From the NCBI GenBank assembly GCA_017590115.1, contig JAGGNK010006559.1, positions 5,749,642 to 5,813,641 on the forward strand: a stretch of 64,000 nt of DNA, read 5' to 3'. Shown in pieces: positions 61,701 through 64,000 of this stretch. The position numbers and the translations under genes are program-made. The notes under the pieces are model-generated. The model saw nothing but the letters and a program-made list of their open reading frames with translations. It was not told the DNA's origin and did not search any database. This DNA is from Montifringilla adamsi. Lineage: Eukaryota > Chordata > Aves > Passeriformes > Passeridae. The first letter of the stretch is position 1, and every line of letters starts with the position of its first letter.

Positions 61701-64000
61701 ACTGGAAAATGAGTGGCACACGGGGGTGTGCTACAGACAATAGCAGATCCCAAGTACTTGTGCCTACAATGGGAAGCAGATGATAAAATTTTAAGTGTGC
61801 ATGTGGGTGTTTATTGACATCACAGGTAGTTAGTAAGGAGAAAAAGTACAAATTTATTAATATTGGAAACCACAATTTCTTTGTTTAGTTCTAAAAGAGG
61901 CAATAACTCTAACAGCAGGGTACGTACTCCTTAGTACAATAGCGTGATGTATAATTTTGGAGGTTGTTTTCCCACTGGAAGTGACAGTTGGCTGTTCTCT
62001 GCAGAGATGGTACTGTGGGTAAGACCAAGCTCAGCACGAACTTTTGTGACCCTCAAGCGGGCACCAGACTGGAAAAACTCTGCCTTTGTGGTGGTGAACA
62101 TAAAGAACTTTACATTCTGTCTCTTTGACATTCCCTTGGATATTGAAAGAGGAACAGTGCACACTTGGGAACACCCACCTGTAACAGGGTTGTAGACTTC
62201 AGCCTGGGCAGCAGTGACTAACCCAGGGCTGGAGGAACTGGGAGAGGAGATAGATCCATATTTGGGAAGAGGCTTCACCTATGGGAACCTCCTGCTGCTG
62301 GCAGAGGGAGCCACAAGCTCCTCCCAGCAAGGGTGCAAGGACCATGTTTGCTTCCCAGCCTGATCCCAGGAGTTTCTCACATGAACTCAAAAAGGCTCAG
62401 CACCAGCAGGAATCACTGATAGCAGCCAGCGAGCCCCATCAGCCCCTTGGTGTTTAAGGGTTTGGTCTTTGAAGCTTCCTCAGACTGCAGGGATTAAAGT
62501 CAGACTGCTCACTTGCTGCCCTGACACATGGCCACCTCTGCAAGAGGTGAGGTGCTGCTGTTCTCGCCTCCAAGCTGATTGCCTCTGTGTTTTGTGTGGA
62601 CCCCAAAAATCCCTTTAGAAAGCATTGGTGATAGCTGCACAATGCCCAGGGGCTCCGTTGCTGGTTCTGAATGAGCAGGCATGGACAAGGAAAATGCTCT
62701 GGTCATCCATGGAGTTTTATGGCTAAAATGAAGTTTACCAGAAGTTAGGAGACTGAATGTGTTTTGAAGCATCACAGTTCTAGATGAATGTGCCTAACAT
62801 CTCCTCATGCTCTTCTACTGCTGAAGTTCCTTACAGGAGCTGGTCATGCAATTATTTCCATTCCCTGATTGAGTTATGGCAATTAGTAATATCATTACTG
62901 TAGGACAGAAGCTCCAGTGAAGAACTGAGACCTCTAATAATCAGGTTTTGTACAAATAAAGAGCTAGACAGTCTAGATATAACTCCTGGGAGCAGGAAAA
63001 AATCTTTTAAAAAAGGTCTTTGAGGCTTTGAATCAATCCATCAGGGAGAAAGAGCAGTTGAGGGAGAGCTTGCAAAAAAAAAAAAAAAAAAGGATTTGTG
63101 AATTTGTGAACTTGAAAATGTCACGCATTTTTCTGTTGAAGCTATGTCCCATTGCTGTTGTTAACATGTCACTGTAACACCTGCTGGCCCTGATTAGGAT
63201 TCCTCTGGGATGGTATAATCACAGAGCACAATGTGGCCACAAAGAAATTACAGCTCATGATCTGCAACATATAAAGGTGGAATAATAATAGACTCAACCA
63301 GATTTATGCTGGGTTATCCATACACATGGCCTGTATGGGTGCATTTGTGTCTTCATTTACTGTTTTGATTTAGCTCTGTAAACACCAGTGCTCCCTCATA
63401 ACTCTGAGCCTGGCCATTAGAAGTTGGCTGCTCTTGTGGTGTCATTGAAGAAGATCTCAAATAGGGATTTGAAATAGGAGAAAATAACAGCTTAGACTTA
63501 GGCTACTGTAAACTGGGCTGGCTGAGGGGCAAATTTACATTTAGATTGAGCCTCTTCACATCTTCTCTAAGTAATTGTAAACTCTCTCATGCCTCAGCCC
63601 AAGAAAAGAATTTAGGCAGTCCTGCACTGCCAAAAGCTGTCTTATGCTTTGTAAGATGTGTGATAGCTAATCTAAGTAGTCAGGCTTAGCATCCACTTTT
63701 CATAATTATTTGTGCAAATACAGCTCAGTTATCAAATGTCAGCATTAATCAGACAAAGGATATCAGCATTGCCAAAATAAACATGTCGTAAAAGTGTTGT
63801 GTCTGATTATTTGTATTATTCAACCAACACCCAGATGTCCTATTATGTTAAGAGCTACACAAGCATATGAGCAGCCATTCCACCAGGAGGGAGTGCATGA
63901 CTAATTTACGATAAGAGAAAACAATTGGACATAACAAGCAAATAAAAAGAAAGAGAGTGGAGAATTAGGGGCTCATGGTAGTCTGTGACTGTATTTTCCT
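58761..64000. other. Intergenic DNA, no gene identified
   Basis: Includes a GC-rich patch at about 58970-59340 that reads open in several frames, and an A18 run at 63074-63091. The rest is AT-rich with no recognised gene or young repeat. Confidence 0.5.
63074..63091. repeat. Poly(A) run, 18 bases
   Basis: Uninterrupted A18 between GCTTGC and GGATTTGTG. Confidence 0.9.

Noticed and set aside
1..64000. tRNA, rRNA, CRISPR array, bacterial operon or phage features
   Set aside because: None was seen by eye. Splice sites, long introns, CR1 elements and a CpG island mark this as vertebrate nuclear DNA.

Overview
This is a vertebrate nuclear window, almost certainly from a bird. It holds one recognisable protein-coding gene, RAB12 (small GTPase Rab12), on the + strand. 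The gene has six coding exons between 15348 and 37009 with long introns and a GC-rich CpG-island promoter. Bird origin is inferred from the many CR1 LINE fragments, some ending in the typical octamer-like tail (TCACAGAATCACAGAA or its complement). A solo LTR of a family I recall from songbird genomes also supports it. A passerine is likely, but that rests on memory of the LTR family and was not tested by a search.

Layout. 1-14860 is AT-rich intergenic DNA with several CR1 copies: a nested pair at 1-1060, then copies near 4600, 7488-8265, 13965-14080 and 14445-14855, plus older CR1/L3-like remnants. 14860-15900 is the RAB12 CpG island. It carries a perfect 19-bp tandem duplication, a 60-base assembly gap (15083-15142), a four-codon upstream ORF overlapping the RAB12 start codon, exon 1, and a (GTCCC)5 repeat just inside intron 1. 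15592-36895 holds the introns and exons 2-6. Intron 1 (11.6 kb) includes a T18-A14-C-T54 homopolymer block and intron 2 (7.6 kb) includes a CR1 copy. 37010 to about 38130 is the probable 3' UTR with candidate poly(A) signals. 38140-64000 is again intergenic: a CR1 with an internal deletion (40259-41215), an A/C-only tract (42835-42959), ancient CR1/L3-like remnants (about 44400-44935 and 58010-58760), and a solo ERV LTR (49482-50015).

The RAB12 exons join in frame to a 250-residue protein. All five G-motifs are intact and it ends in a Cys-Cys prenylation site, so the gene looks functional. I found no other gene I can name, and no tRNA, rRNA, CRISPR or bacterial-type operon. Exon-like segments that deserve a database search are given as findings: a minus-strand open frame at 45703-46032, and a plus-strand pair at 53972-54026 and 60011-60081. 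I see no convincing new biological system. The most unusual points are the TGATG overlap of an upstream ORF with the RAB12 start, the repeat-plus-gap promoter, and the unexplained exon-like segments.
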